Shown: positions 27,603 to 38,650, numbered from the stretch's first letter. The stretch is DNA of 64,000 bases from Incurvaria masculella (GCA_946894095.1 OX335663.1:1798001-1862000), one strand, 5' to 3'. Translations and numbers: made by a program. The notes: generated by a model from the sequence alone, not told the origin.

Positions 27603-29880
27603 CTAGCCACCGCGCAGCTGGTGCCGTCGGAGCATCCTCTCCAGCTCCAGGAGCTCCTCCTGACGATGGAACTCCTCCAGGGCGGACTCCAGGAGGGCCT
27701 TCTGGATCTGTTCACGCTGTAAGCAACGGGTGCTTTATTTAATATTGTTTACTTGTAATAAATTATAATGAACGTGACAGTGCAGGAAGACTTATGAGAC
27801 TCCGTTTCCCGCGTCACAATGCACCAATTACTCCCAATCATAGTGATGCGCTTGACCTTGCCGGATATGTGTCAGTTGGTTTAACTCACGGAGGAGGGAG
27901 GTAGAGAGGAGATGTTGTTACCTCATATTACTAGAGAGCGCAGCGTCTCTAGTGCGGGGGGAAACGGGAGAAGAACTCTTCATGGTGGGGTCATGCCCCC
28001 CCTATTTTTGCTAAATCCATCTACTGGAAGAACCGGACATGTTATTGATGTGTTATTGTCAATGGATTGTTAATGGTTCCAATGCTTAAACTAGATGGCG
28101 CGTTTGCATTTTACTGTTAGGTTTCTCTCTTTCTTTCTTTTAGGTGTGCTCGCTTAGACGCCACCTGTCATGATAAATGAGCAGTTTTCTTCCCCACTGT
28201 GTTGATAATATAGAAAACGAAATCGTATTTCATAAGCGGGAAAATTAAAAAAGAATAACAGCAGCACTGATGTATTAGTACGGTAAATGTGGTACGTATG
28301 TTTGTATGGAGAAGTACTCTGATTGTCGGTCTATTGCTTTGGTACATCGATGAGACAACATCAAGTCCAGAGGTGACTAACATACGACTCCAGTTCCTTG
28401 AAACGACAGGGAGTGTGGAAGAGTCCAAAAGGCTGCTGCGCTTCATGGAAGAGCTTGGCTGGCTGACGTGACAGCTGGTAGAGCTTTACAATGGATGTAT
28501 TGCCATCGAAGTGCGGAAACAAGCCCGAAGCACCATGAGACAACATCAATAACTATTTCGTTAACTACTCAACGTATTTGTGCATCACTAGTAAAACCCG
28601 CACACCTGTTCTGTCGCATAATGAAGCCTGAGTCCGCTAATGGATAATTAGCGTTATGAGACAACACAACATTTGGTACAACTTTGTGTGATATTATTTT
28701 ACGTTTACGTATAAACAGTGATTAGCTTACTTATTTAACTCGACGTTTCGTCCAGCACGCTGTGGACATCATCAGGAATCGCGAACACTGTTAAATAATA
28801 AGTCGAACAAAAGTGAAAATCGAAGCAAAACAATTTTGTGTGATTCTCATAACGCTAACACTCGAAAGTGAAGTTATCTATGAGCGGACTTAGGCTTCTG
28901 TACCCTGTATCAATCAATGAGTAAGGTCCTATTGCCAAGCATACAAAATGCTTACCTGTATTTCGTATAGGATCGCCGCTCGCTCCTTCCTGTAGCGAAA
29001 CTCCTGCTCCTCCCACTGGGAAGCCCTCTCCTTCATGTATTTAGCCAGATCCTTCCACATCATGTAGGCTGCCGGTAGCGCGTGGTTCGCTGGAATGTCA
29101 CTGTCCAGCTGAGCACCGCCCGCGGCCATCTGCGCTTCTGCATTGCTCGCCTGGCTGGAGCTATGGGCCGGGTGCATGTTGATGACTGGTGCTCCGTTTT
29201 GGGCTTCATGAGCACCGCTATTTGCTTCCATGGGAATGTGGTCTGGAACCCCGATGGTCGGAGCGGCTGGCGGTTCACCGATGTTTGCTGTTAATGGATA
29301 CATTTTAATCATTGCAGTATTGGGGTGTTCAGTTTACTTATTTAGCTTGACGTTTCGTCCACCGCGCTTTGGAGATCATCAGGATTTACGTAAACGTAAA
29401 ATAATATTTTGCAGTATTGATAATTATCACTTATTTTCTTAAAAACTTGAAGGCTCTTGTCCTACACGTCACCTTGTGACGGACGGACGGACAGCGGAGG
29501 CTTAGTAATAGGATCCCGTTGGCACCATTTGGGTACAGAACCCTAAGAAAATAAAAACTAGGAGGAAACTATAAAAGCCCAGAAGGCCTCAACGGTTGAA
29601 AATGGTCACCCATCCAGAACCCAACCGCGCTCGGAGGTGCTTAACCAAGCTTATTGAATCGCAAGGTGTCACGCCACTGGGCAATAGTGAGAATCTACTG
29701 TATTTTTTAAGTATATTAAGATTAATGAAATAAATAAGTAGTTTAAGGCTGGATTGAAATGACAAGTAGCAAGCCGACAATTTAAGGGCAGTGACCAATT
29801 CCTTCACCTGGTCCATTTAACATGACGTTGAATTCTCCTGCAGCCGCTCCGCCAATGATAAACCGGTCATTACGAATTAC
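27603..29880 (-). CDS. Unrecognised protein gene, 3' three exons, coiled-coil C-terminus
   Basis: Three minus-strand exons join in phase. An exon ending at 29808 (start unclear, at or above 29870) encodes RNDRFIIGGAAAGEFNVMLN and GP. Exon 29287-28956 encodes NIGEPPAAPTIGVPDHIP through WKDLAKYMKERASQWEEQE and ends AAILYEIQ. Exon 27716-27603 encodes REQIQKALLESALEEFHRQE, ELLELERMLRRHQLRGG and the stop. Splice sites are consensus: CCAG|GTGAAG, TTAACAG|CA, ACAG|GTAAGC, TTACAG|CG. The middle is Ala/Pro/Asn-rich and probably disordered. The last 70 residues are Glu/Arg/Leu-rich with heptad spacing, so likely a coiled coil. I do not recognise the family. The N-terminus lies upstream, possibly including 38013-38136. 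Confidence 0.65.
28620..28900. mobile_element. 'gagtccgctaat' foldback MITE, interrupted
   Basis: It starts GCCTGAGTCCGCTAATGGAT and ends TATGAGCGGACTTAGGC, as in 37590-37740. Its centre is split by a segment with CGACGTTTCGTCCAGCACGC, a motif that recurs at 29345. Confidence 0.6.
29462..29550 (+). mobile_element. Lepidopteran 'gggttccgtac' SINE, 3' end only
   Basis: GTGACGGACGGACGGACAGC followed by GGAGGCTTAGTAATAGG and GGGTACAGAACCCTAA. Confidence 0.7.
29587..29700 (-). mobile_element. 5S-derived SINE head, isolated
   Basis: Read on the minus strand it gives GCACCTCCGAGCGCGGTTGG, GTTCTGGATGGGTGACCA and TCAACCGTTGAGGCC, the same 5S-like head as at 21905. The SINE body is absent. Confidence 0.65.
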
Positions 29881-31009
29881 GTAATTTGTGGACAAAAACT
29901 ACTTTCATACTTACTAAGGAATAGCATATTTTACTCAGTTTATTAGATGGATTGAAACTAAAAAAAAAACAGGGCACACGATGTTCCATTTTCTTTGTCC
30001 CAGGTGGACAAAATATGGCATGTGAATAGGAAAATTTACTAATAGGTGTAGTGTTCAGAGTCGGACCATTGTTCATAAAAAATATGTTGCGAACATATGT
30101 TTGCATTTTTACTTCGACGGCCGTACATGACAGTTTTATACTTACGATCAGATACGGGTAATTTTTTTATAGTCACAAAAAATATCCTAAGCCCTCTTGT
30201 TGCAATGAAGGATGCAATAGTTGATGGAAAAAGGAGCGAAAAGTTTTAAAGTTTTTCATACCCATTAACTCGGGGTTCTGCAGGTTTAGAAGACTCCAGT
30301 GCAACATTATAACTTCACAAAAGTGTTAATACCCGAGATATTTAATTTAAAAGCAATTTAGACCACTCGACATCCAAATTATCTCCAGACAATTGCATAA
30401 TCTGTTGCACAACCATTCCTTCCATCGATCCGTCACTCTTTTGTTTGATAACACGCAACACTTTAGTGATGTGCTCTAAGGACCACATCTGACATTGAAA
30501 CATCAGTTCAGAAACATGTCAGTAGAAATGGTGATTTTGTTGCAGGGTAATTGAATTGGTTCACAAGTGTTTTCCGTCAGCTATGAGCAACTTGGCCATG
30601 AATTGAGATTTTATTATTCTACCAAGACTTAGTGATCGCTAGGTCGGAAATTATAATTACTCATATCCTGTTATTTTTCCGTAAAAAAATTATATAAAAA
30701 AATAAAAATGTTAAGGCATTTTGATTTATTGCGTAAGGTTGCTTTTTCAACTAGGGAAACGTCGATGGACCCATGTCTTTAAATATTTTCTGAGAGAAAT
30801 GGTTCCGCGGAATGGACCTATTTCGAAAAGATTGATTACGTAAGTGTTTTGCCCATCCCTAATAACCTGAATTTGACAACCGAAGCTATATTTCAGTCGT
30901 TCTTAATATCGCAGCGTAACATTTTGTCTTCCATCATTTCTGTCACTTCCATTTGATGCCTCAAATTGCCGAAGCGACAAAATATAAGGTTTGCGTTGAG
31001 ATGTTTAGG

Positions 31010-31160
31010 GCCGATTGCACGAAAGAACAAATCATCAAAATGAACGCCTCAACACGTCACTTTGTATGGACAGTCTGGAAGGAACTCCATGCGGTTCACT
31101 AAAAGTAACGTGTTTGAACATTGATTAACTCAGCCGTCTCTTCGTGCAATCGGGACTTAG
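31010..31160. mobile_element. GTGCACG-type foldback MITE, complete
   Basis: It runs GGGCCGATTGCACGAAAG to CTTCGTGCAATCGGGACT. Inner arms CAACACGTCACTTT and AAAGTAACGTGTTTG are complementary. Confidence 0.7.
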
Positions 31161-31239
31161 AGTGGTTGTTATCTTAGCCATAATGTCCTGTAAGAAATGT
31201 CATTTCTGTAAATTTTAGATTTACCATTGGTAACGTATT

Positions 31240-31750
31240 TTAAGGTGGCCCAACCCGGCGGGACTAACTCATTCGCGGGCATGGTACAAAACGGTGCTGT
31301 TGCGCTCTGGGACCTTCTCTGTTTCAAAGAATAAGACAGGTTCCGTGATAAGGAAGATGCAACATGTGCACAAAAAAGACAATGCGCATAGTGTATGATT
31401 TGGTAAGATTTACGAAAATTTTAATTACAAAACGACTTATAGCTGAAAGTAAACCACGACCGCTGTAGTTAAAAATCTTTAGTTAAAAACCAAATAGATT
31501 ATAAATCATGATTAAATAAGCTATGTCTGATGACTAATCTTTTTAAGATGTTCTTAGTCTATCATTTCGTTATTCACCTCCAAAGTTATTGTATAAAACG
31601 CGCGAAAAATTCGAACTTTCGGACCTTATAACTTAGAAACCAAAAACAATTTTACAAGGTCATCAGACATCTAGTTCGATCAAATAAAGCTATTTTCTTT
31701 ATCTTCTTTCCCCGTTTGTATGGGGAGTTGAGCGGGTTGGGCCACCTTAA
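31240..31750. mobile_element. TTAA-flanked element, family 2, 503 bp, perfect 14-bp ends
   Basis: TTAA stands at 31240-31243 and 31747-31750. The ends GGTGGCCCAACCCG and CGGGTTGGGCCACC are perfect complements. No coding capacity. It looks like a piggyBac-type MITE. A diverged, end-damaged copy lies at 36230-36760 (shared GCTCTGGGACCTTCTCTGTT), and a fragment at 48366-48470. Confidence 0.8.
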
Positions 31751-31904
31751 CACAGAATATTATTAAAAACATGTAATATTCCGAACTCCTTCAAAACGTT
31801 GAAAGATTCGTTCGCCACCATTGGATAAAAAGTAGTTACTGAAACTAAAACTAACAAAAAAAAAGTAGTACCTCTCTAACGTCACATTTTGAAAACAAAT
31901 ATTT

Positions 31905-32015
31905 TTAGTGAACTGCATGGAATTGATTCAGCTCCTTTCCATACTGTCCATAAAAAGTGACGTGTTTAATCATACGTTTATTTTAATTTTGTGTCCTTAC
32001 GTGCACTCGGCCCTG
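31905..32015. mobile_element. GTGCACG-type MITE, right half
   Basis: It includes CCTTTCCATACTGTCC, AAAAGTGACGTGTTTAATC and ACGTGCACTCGGCCCT, as in the complete copies. Confidence 0.55.
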
Positions 32016-32029
32016 AGTCTGAGCCGGTA

Positions 32030-32345
32030 TTCTCAGTTCTCACCTAACTTGGCGTTTACGTAACTTCGAAGTTCCGTAAAAACGTCAAACTCCATACAAG
32101 TTTTTACTAGATATTGCTGTCAAAGTCAAACGCGGACTTCCGATTTGTGTGAAAACGCGGAGTGGACGTAAACGGCAAAGTCGACCTTTTTACGGCAACG
32201 TTGAGTAAGCTGTCAAATCAAGCTCGGATTCGCAAATGTTAGTTCGCTTAACGCCCACTGCGCGCGCTCTTCAATTTCTCCATACATTGGAAAACGCCAG
32301 TCGATCGTTTGCCGTAACGCCAATTTAGGTGACAACTGAGACTTC
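32030..32345. mobile_element. Foldback MITE, 'tctcagttctcacctaa' type
   Basis: The left arm TCTCAGTTCTCACCTAACTT and GGCGTTTACGTAA pair with the right end CCAATTTAGGTGACAACTGA read in reverse. Internal GTTTACG and CGTAAACGG repeats add further pairing. Confidence 0.6.
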
Positions 32346-32365
32346 GGGTACTGGACAATACTCCG

Positions 32366-32748
32366 TATATGAGCGGCTCATAGCCTAGTGGCTCGGGGAC
32401 TTGCCTAGCATACCAGAGGTCTGGGCTCAAATCCTCGCATGCACCACTTTCTTTCGAATGCGAGCTGATTCATGGTTTGGAACCCATATAAAACTGTAGG
32501 CCCCTTCCCCTACTAGGTGGTAGGGTTTTAGCCCGCCCGGGTTGGTACCATCGCATTGGATGAAAAGATGGTCAAAGCGGCAATGAAAAATTCACCGTGT
32601 TTTCCATACAGTTCAATGTAGCCGAGCAATATAAGGACTTCCTTGGCATGGCATCTAATTCCTTCGGGAATGTGGTGTATTGGACTAATATCATAACGGT
32701 AGTTGTGTGGTATTAGCCATCCATGTCAGGTTGCATAAAAAAATATAT
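32366..32748 (+). mobile_element. tRNA-headed SINE, full length
   Basis: This is the best complete tRNA-headed copy. Box A-like TAGCCTAGTGGCTCGGG is at 32381, box B-like GGTCTGGGCTCAAATCC at 32419. Then comes the linker with GCATGCACCACTTTC, the shared body and an A-tail after CATGTCAGGTTGCAT. The 3' tail is the same as in the 5S-headed copies. Confidence 0.85.
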
Positions 32749-32883
32749 GGTCGCAGATATTTCCGTTGTAGTTGGGTAGAATCCCTACCCAATTGTACGA
32801 ATTACTCGACGAGAAAATTTGATGCCTAACAGGATAACGAACAAATGAATCAGCAGAGATGCTTGCAGGCCCTATATATTCCG

Positions 32884-33434
32884 GGAGGTCACGACATTTT
32901 TGGTCAGGATAAGGTAAATGGCTGAATCTGGGTTCACATGTTAGAGACCAACCCTCTCACGCTAAATATGTCGGTTTGCCCGTCCCAAGTGGTTGCGTTT
33001 TCTAGATTGGCTATATAAAATAGCTGCTGGTATGTACCTGCTGATGAATATACTGATTATCTGGAAACATTGATACCTATTAATTATACAACAATAACAA
33101 GACGGTTACTTAATTAAATACTTAAATATACCTAAAGTTATATCTGTAACCTAAATCGCCTATAACTACTAAATGCAACCAAAGATTTGTTCAGTTTTTG
33201 TATTACTAAGCAATTATGTATTGATACTTTCATGCTTCGTCATTTGCATCCATTTACCTTATCATATGTATTTTTTTGTCACCATAACTACTTTTTCAGG
33301 CGCCTTATCTACGTAACGTAACCAATTGGAACAAGCAGACTGACACATTTAGCTTCAGAGGGTTGTACTTTATCCCGTGAACCCAGTTTCAGCCATTTAC
33401 GTTATCGTCACCATTTTTGTCGTGACCTCCTAGT
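32884..33434. mobile_element. Long-TIR element (about 110-bp inverted ends)
   Basis: The left end GGAGGTCACGACATTTTTGG, then AAATGGCTGAATCTGGGTTC, is matched in reverse by GAACCCAGTTTCAGCCATTT and ATTTTTGTCGTGACCTCC at the right. The inner 300 bases are AT-rich and non-coding. Confidence 0.7.
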
Positions 33435-33641
33435 CTAATACGTGCTGTAAGAGCAGTAATTGTAGAAACGTTGACATTATTATTAGAAGGGTCCTTATTT
33501 AGAAAAGATCTCATTCTTGTGATATTATTTTCAATTTTTATCATAACGTCAAGGAGGTACCTATAAGAGCATTTGACCGTAGGAAAGTTAACACCGTATT
33601 AATTACATTTGCAACAAATACCTTCAAAGTTTAAAATTAAT

Positions 33642-33872
33642 ACAGTCAACCAAAGGTTAAAGGATACACTTGCGGTTAAACGTAAAAATGAATGGTGTTT
33701 AAATACAACCTCTGATTCGATTTTGTTAGGGTTTTGTTTACTCAGTAGCTAGTAGACATACTCAACTATGTTTGAATCTATACTCAACAGTATAATTGTT
33801 TCCAAAAGTCAAAGTATTTCGACTGTTCATCTTTTGGATGTGTATCCTAAACTCTTTGTTCGACTGTACATA
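33642..33872. mobile_element. CAGTC-ended MITE, second copy
   Basis: It matches 22792-23034 throughout, including TAAACGTAAAAATGAATGG and CTCAGTAGCTAGTAGACAT, with one short deletion near GTTCATCTTTTGGATG. Confidence 0.65.
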
Positions 33873-34383
33873 CGCTTAATCTATAATAAAGTTTTAGGTT
33901 TATGATTGAACTTTTTAAATGACGTTATTAGCATAATATTTATCTATATTAACTAATACTTATACACATGCTAGAATGTTTGTGAGTGATTGAGGATGTG
34001 TGATAGAGTGGAGTGTTGTGAGATGTGAGATGTGTGGGGGTGAAGGTACTTATGTACGTATGTATTGTCTGTGGTATGTTTGTATTTACTTCACTCTTCA
34101 CTGTTTTGTTCACAGACCTAGCATGCGCGCGCAGCGCATCATAACCTTAACATTAGTACATCCTATTTCTATGGTTTTTGTTTGACAAAAAAATCCCAAA
34201 ATTGGTGTAAGTTTAAACTAAATACAACTAACAACATTGTGGGGTTATTTTTTCCCTCCGCCATTTTTATTTTCGCTATCTTTGACGCTCGTTCGTCGCT
34301 AGTTCGTCTCGCACTCTCGCACGTCCGCAGTCAGCATTATCCTTTAGCGTGGGGGTAATGTCGGATCGCTAGACCGGAGTGAA

Positions 34384-34985
34384 TATCTACTCAGCAAAGC
34401 GAAAACGAGTTAGTCACCGATGAAAGTGAGACGCTCTCGCCTGACGTCAACAAACATCAAATGTTATGTTAGTGTCGTCGCACTCTAATTAAAATAATTG
34501 CGGTGACTTGTTGCTGTCATTTCATGCGTCCGAAAGCGTCGTGACTCACTGGTGAGTCACCGGTGACACACAGGTCAAAATTTCGTGAGTAGACACCACA
34601 AGAATACCTAGTCACTACCATTGACATATTTTCTGTTCTAATCATTGTTTAAACGCCTCTTATATGATAACCAATCAATGATGATAACGCCGCTAGAAGG
34701 CTATGCCGCCTCGCTCCTTGTTGCGAAGCACGCAGTACGCGCAGATGCGAAGAGATGGCGCTGCTGTTTATTGGCGCCGCAACGGGCGAAATAATTGCAT
34801 TATAAGCCATTATCCTATTATTATTATTATGACTTTCTCAACTTGAGTGACAATAATTTCGTATTCATTAAATTCCAGCCACGAAGAATATTCTCTGAAT
34901 CACCGGTGAGTCACCAGTGATACACTGGTGAGTCACCAGTGATACACTGGTGATTCACAGGTGAGAATCTCATGAGTAGGCCCGC
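34384..34985. repeat. Cluster of CACTGGTGA / TCACCGGTGA palindromes
   Basis: The two clusters, 34540-34575 and 34900-34975, are built from GTGAGTCACCGGTGA, TCACCAGTGATACACTGGTG and similar self-complementary blocks, with GTGAGTAG or ATGAGTAGG beside each. They may be the ends of one foldback element with the 34.6-34.9 kb stretch inside. Confidence 0.45.
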
Positions 34986-35094
34986 TGGGCAGTTGGTCTC
35001 ACCCACTGCGTCGCTTGAGATCAAGGAGCATGAAATACGGAGTAGCATCCGAAACATTTCTGCGTGGGTCGACGTAGCCACTTTCCCCTACCAT

Positions 35095-35335
35095 GACGGC
35101 AGCGCCGGCGAGTGAGTTCGATTACGAATGCGCTTACTACTGACTTTCTCGAGTTCCAATGACACGTAAAAACATCACAGGGTTCAACGAACATTCGATG
35201 TTGCTCGATCAACTAACTATAGTTAGACTTTGGTTAGAGTTTTTCAACTAACACGTGGCTACGGTGCCGTCATACGAGTTAGTTTCAATAGCTGCTCCCG
35301 ATCTTTTATGCTCCCTGATTGAGACGAACACGGAG
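35095..35335. repeat. Repeat shared with 17905-18110 and 44195-44310
   Basis: Common motifs are TTCTCGAGTTCCAATGACAC, GTAAAAACATCACAGG, CAACGAACATTCGATGTT and GCCGTCATACGA. It may be non-coding LINE debris. The open frame at 35248-35592 (-) contains a cysteine-rich stretch but I cannot support it as a gene. Confidence 0.4.
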
Positions 35336-35999
35336 AAAGCAGCATGCAGGAGCACACCATAAAAAACTAAGAAGGAACCACAATGAACAAGCCAGAATGA
35401 ATGATTCAAGTGCTTACCAAGAGTTTGCAGACAATGCCCTCCTTGGAGTTCGATTTGACATGGCAGGCACACGACGCGTCGCATTGTAGAAAAGTTACAA
35501 ACTAAAGTGACAAGTAATTTCGCTGCTGAGCCATTTTTACCATTCAGCGAAATTCGAGTGGTCGGCACATCACCCCGGCAAGACACCGTCAAACGTTCAT
35601 CGTACTCAAATACACCGAATCGACCGACTCAACGAAAAGTCAGCAACGTTTCGTAATCGTGTCCCCAACATACTGAGCTAAGTGCTCACGGCGGCCCCTC
35701 ACGTAATAGCGTATCACTCTGTTCAAGTTTATTAATAATATTATTATTTTTATAAATAACCGATATGGGTGGCTGTGTCGTGAGAAGCTACTCGGAGAAG
35801 CAATTCCACCTCACCTACGTTTGAAGACACCCAGGTTATATGTTTGAAGAAAGACCCGCCGGCAGATAGTTCTATATCCTGGCGGTGCGGCAGAGAAATT
35901 AGTTTCAGAAACGGTTCCTTCTCAAAAGCCAATTATTTTTGCTGCCACTTAGTAATTTTCAGCATTTCTTAGTAGCTAACTAATTTAATCTCTACATGG

Positions 36000-36230
36000 G
36001 TCTTAGGTGCCATGCCAGTGACCGTCCTTATATTGCTCGGCTACATTGAACTGGATGGAAGATACGGTCGATTTTCATTGCCGCTTCGACCATCGTCAAT
36101 TCAACGTGCAATATCCTTATATTATGTCCTGGCATGGCACCTAGTTTCCATGAAGTGTATTAGGCTAATGTCATGAACGTGGGTGTAGTAGTACTAGCCA
36201 TCCATGTCCAGTCACATAAAAAAAAGATCT
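36000..36230. mobile_element. Two SINE body fragments facing away from each other
   Basis: 36005-36115 is minus-oriented (GGTGCCATGCCAGTGACC, GCTACATTGAACTGGATGG). 36118-36230 is plus-oriented (TCCTGGCATGGCACCTAG to TAGCCATCCATGTCCAGTC and A-tail). Confidence 0.6.
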
Positions 36231-36760
36231 TGAGGTGGCGGGACTTACTTATTCGCGGGCACGGTACAAAACCGTCCTATTGCGCTCTGGGACCTTCTCT
36301 GTTTCAAAGAAAAAGACAGGCTCAGTGATGAGGCGAATGCAACATATCCACAAAGCAGACAATGCGGATAGTGTTTGATATACGAACATTTTAATTACTT
36401 TTACCTAAAAGTAATTACGACCGCTGTAGTCGAAAATCAAGCAGAAACCAAATTGATTATAAATCTTCATGAAACAATCTGATGACTTATCTTTTTAAGA
36501 TGTTTTAATTTTATCGTTGAGTAATCCACCTCCAAAGTTATTGTATAAAACGCGCGAAAAATTCAAACTTTCGGACCTTATAACTTAGAAACCAAACCCT
36601 ATTTTATTTACAATGTCAATGGTCATCAGACATCTAGTTCGATCAAATAAAGCTGTTTTGAGTATAACTCTGGATCTCTGACAAGAAATATGGGCATGAT
36701 CTTCTTTCCACAGTTGTATGGGGAGTTTTTCCCATGGGATTGGTCCTGGAATAATGTTAG
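36230..36760. mobile_element. TTAA family 2 element, damaged copy
   Basis: It shares long stretches with 31240-31750: CGCGGGCACGGTACAAAACC, CTGGGACCTTCTCTGTTTC, TATTGTATAAAACGCGCGAA, CATCAGACATCTAGTTCGAT. The terminal inverted repeats are eroded. Confidence 0.6.
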
Positions 36761-36984
36761 TATTTGAACAATATTTTCTTAGGTACCTACTTATAATTAG
36801 AGTGTCGTGTAGCGCGTAACGACAATGGGAAACATTATACCGAACTAAAAGTGCTTTCAAAAGAGAAATATTTGCTGCGGAAAGCAGTTACAACTTTCAG
36901 AACTTCAAATTACGTATTCATATGCTCCTGAAAATTCGCGCTACATTCCCGGTACGGTATACAGTGTAAATGAAGTAAGTAACG

Positions 36985-37392
36985 TCAGAAACCTAAGTCC
37001 GCTAATAGATAATTGCACTTTCGAGCGTTATAAGATAACCCTGTAATCACACAACATTTTACTAAACCACTGCAACGGCGTCACGCTCTCATAACGCTAA
37101 CACTCGAAAGTGGAGTTATCTATTAGCGAACTTATATTTAACTCCAATTTCGAGCGTTAGAGTTATGAGATAGCCCCGCAATCACACAAAATTGTACCAA
37201 CTTTTCTGTTATCTCAGAACGCAAACGATCGAAAGTGGAGTTATCTATTTGCGGACTAATATTTAACTCCACTTTCAAGCGTTAGAGTTATGAGATAGCC
37301 CCGGAGTCACACAAAATTGAACCAAATGTTGTGTTATCTCATAACGCTAACGCTCCAAAGTGGAGTTATCTGTTTACGGACTCAGGCTTCTG
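36985..37392. mobile_element. Tandem array of three 'gagtccgctaat' palindromes
   Basis: Three successive hairpins share arms AACTCCACTTTCGAGCGTTA and its complement, each with a central AATCACACAAAATTGTAC-like block. Outer ends are CTAAGTCCGCTAATAG and TTACGGACTCAGGCTTC. A single-unit copy is at 37590-37740. Confidence 0.65.
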
Positions 37393-37589
37393 AACGGAAT
37401 AGAATGAAGCGTAAAGGTCGAAAGAAACAAAACTGTGCAATATATTGGAAACACGTAAAAACCATATAAAAACAATAATCAAGTAAATGTACATATTTTA
37501 TTTAAGTAAGCACGCTTTTTTTAACGAATGTGATATGGATGTAGAGTCGACCGTGAAGCAAGGACACAATAATTAAAGAAAGAGCCCAG

Positions 37590-37740
37590 AAGTCTGAGTC
37601 CGCTGATAGATAACTCCACTTTCGAACGTTAGCAATATGAGATAACCCCGGAATCACAAAAAATTGTACGAAATGTTGTGTTATCTCATAACAACTAACG
37701 CTCGAAAGTGGAGTTATCTATTAGCGGACTCAGGCTTCAG
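37590..37740. mobile_element. 'gagtccgctaat' foldback MITE, single unit
   Basis: It runs GTCTGAGTCCGCTGATAG to TATTAGCGGACTCAGGCTTC, palindromic over almost its full 150 bp. Confidence 0.7.
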
Positions 37741-38012
37741 TATGGATCTTGACGTATTCAATACCATTGATTTAATACATTGATTCAACGCTATACCTGC
37801 ATGCGGACATGATTGCAAACTGTTTTAGCGAATTTTCTTGCCAGTTTTTCAAACAACACAGACAAATCCCAGCGCAGTGTGATAAATAAACAATCAATAA
37901 TCTCTATAGAACGTCAAGCCGATTATTTCATCCATTTATCTCATTTATAAATACATTTGGTTGTGCACAATATAGGTATCTATATCACGCTGATCTCAGG
38001 CTATTCATTTAC

Positions 38013-38136
38013 CCATTAGAACAAGCCTTTGCTCCATGATGTAGATCCAACGACGATGGCGTCTACTTAGGGTATCGGAGATCAGAATGTCGTTAGCCCA
38101 GGGGCTCTGGGCATATCGCAACACGTCGTTTAGCCA
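38013..38136 (-). CDS. Candidate isolated coding exon
   Basis: On the minus strand a 124-base open block has a plausible acceptor (TTTGTATTTTTTCTGAG) and donor (ATGG|GTAAATG). It encodes WLNDVLRYAQSPWANDILIS and DTLSRRHRRWIYIMEQRLVL. Codon use is GC-rich and gene-like against AT-rich flanks. It may be an upstream exon of the coiled-coil gene at 27603-29880, or part of a separate gene. I do not recognise the protein. Confidence 0.4.
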
Positions 38137-38214
38137 CTCAGAAAAAATACAAAGTCCATACAAAGTGGCGTGTTTAATCGTACGTTGACGTTGATTTTGA
38201 TGTTTTGTCCTTTC

Positions 38215-38650
38215 GTGCACTCGGCCGTAAGTCTGACGATTAGAAGTGTCATTTTTACAATATATGATTCCTTGTCTAGGAATCAACCTATTTTCCTTTT
38301 TAACCGAATTCATTCAATACAAAATACATTGCGGAGACGGCGTCCATTTCCGAACTTTTTTGACTAAATATAGAAATCTGAAAGAAAATGGAATTATTTG
38401 TTTATATTATGCTGTTTTTGCTTATATCTAGAAATCATATTACTTTCAGATTTATAATGTGAAAATTCGACGTTATTATTATTATTTAAATAAATGATGG
38501 AATCAAAAATATTAACAATCCATTATCAGTCTGGAGTTCTATTTGGACTTGCTGAGGCGTTTCACTTCATATCATTACATTTGTTTAAAGATGCATTTGT
38601 ATGGCGTGGGTAGTTGCTGCCAAAACGACTTGTCCCGTTTTTTCATCATA
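38215..38650. mobile_element. 430-bp repeat, inverted copy at 47890-48325
   Basis: The stretch with ATGATTCCTTGTCTAGGAAT, ACATTGCGGAGACGGCG and ATGGAATCAAAAATATTAAC is found in reverse complement near 48 kb. It is non-coding. The two copies lie 9.7 kb apart. Confidence 0.6.

Noticed and set aside
28289..28471. Plus-strand ORF ending ESKRLLRFMEELGWLT
   Set aside because: Looks somewhat gene-like but short, no splice context, and lies in the intron of a minus-strand gene among repeats.
32366..32440. Functional tRNA gene
   Set aside because: Box A and box B are present but the sequence is a SINE head followed by the shared SINE body and lacks a proper acceptor stem.
35248..35592. Minus-strand 114-codon ORF with cysteine-rich stretch as a gene
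   Set aside because: It overlaps a dispersed repeat and two frames look equally good; an exon ending at a GTAAGC near 35410 is possible but unsupported.
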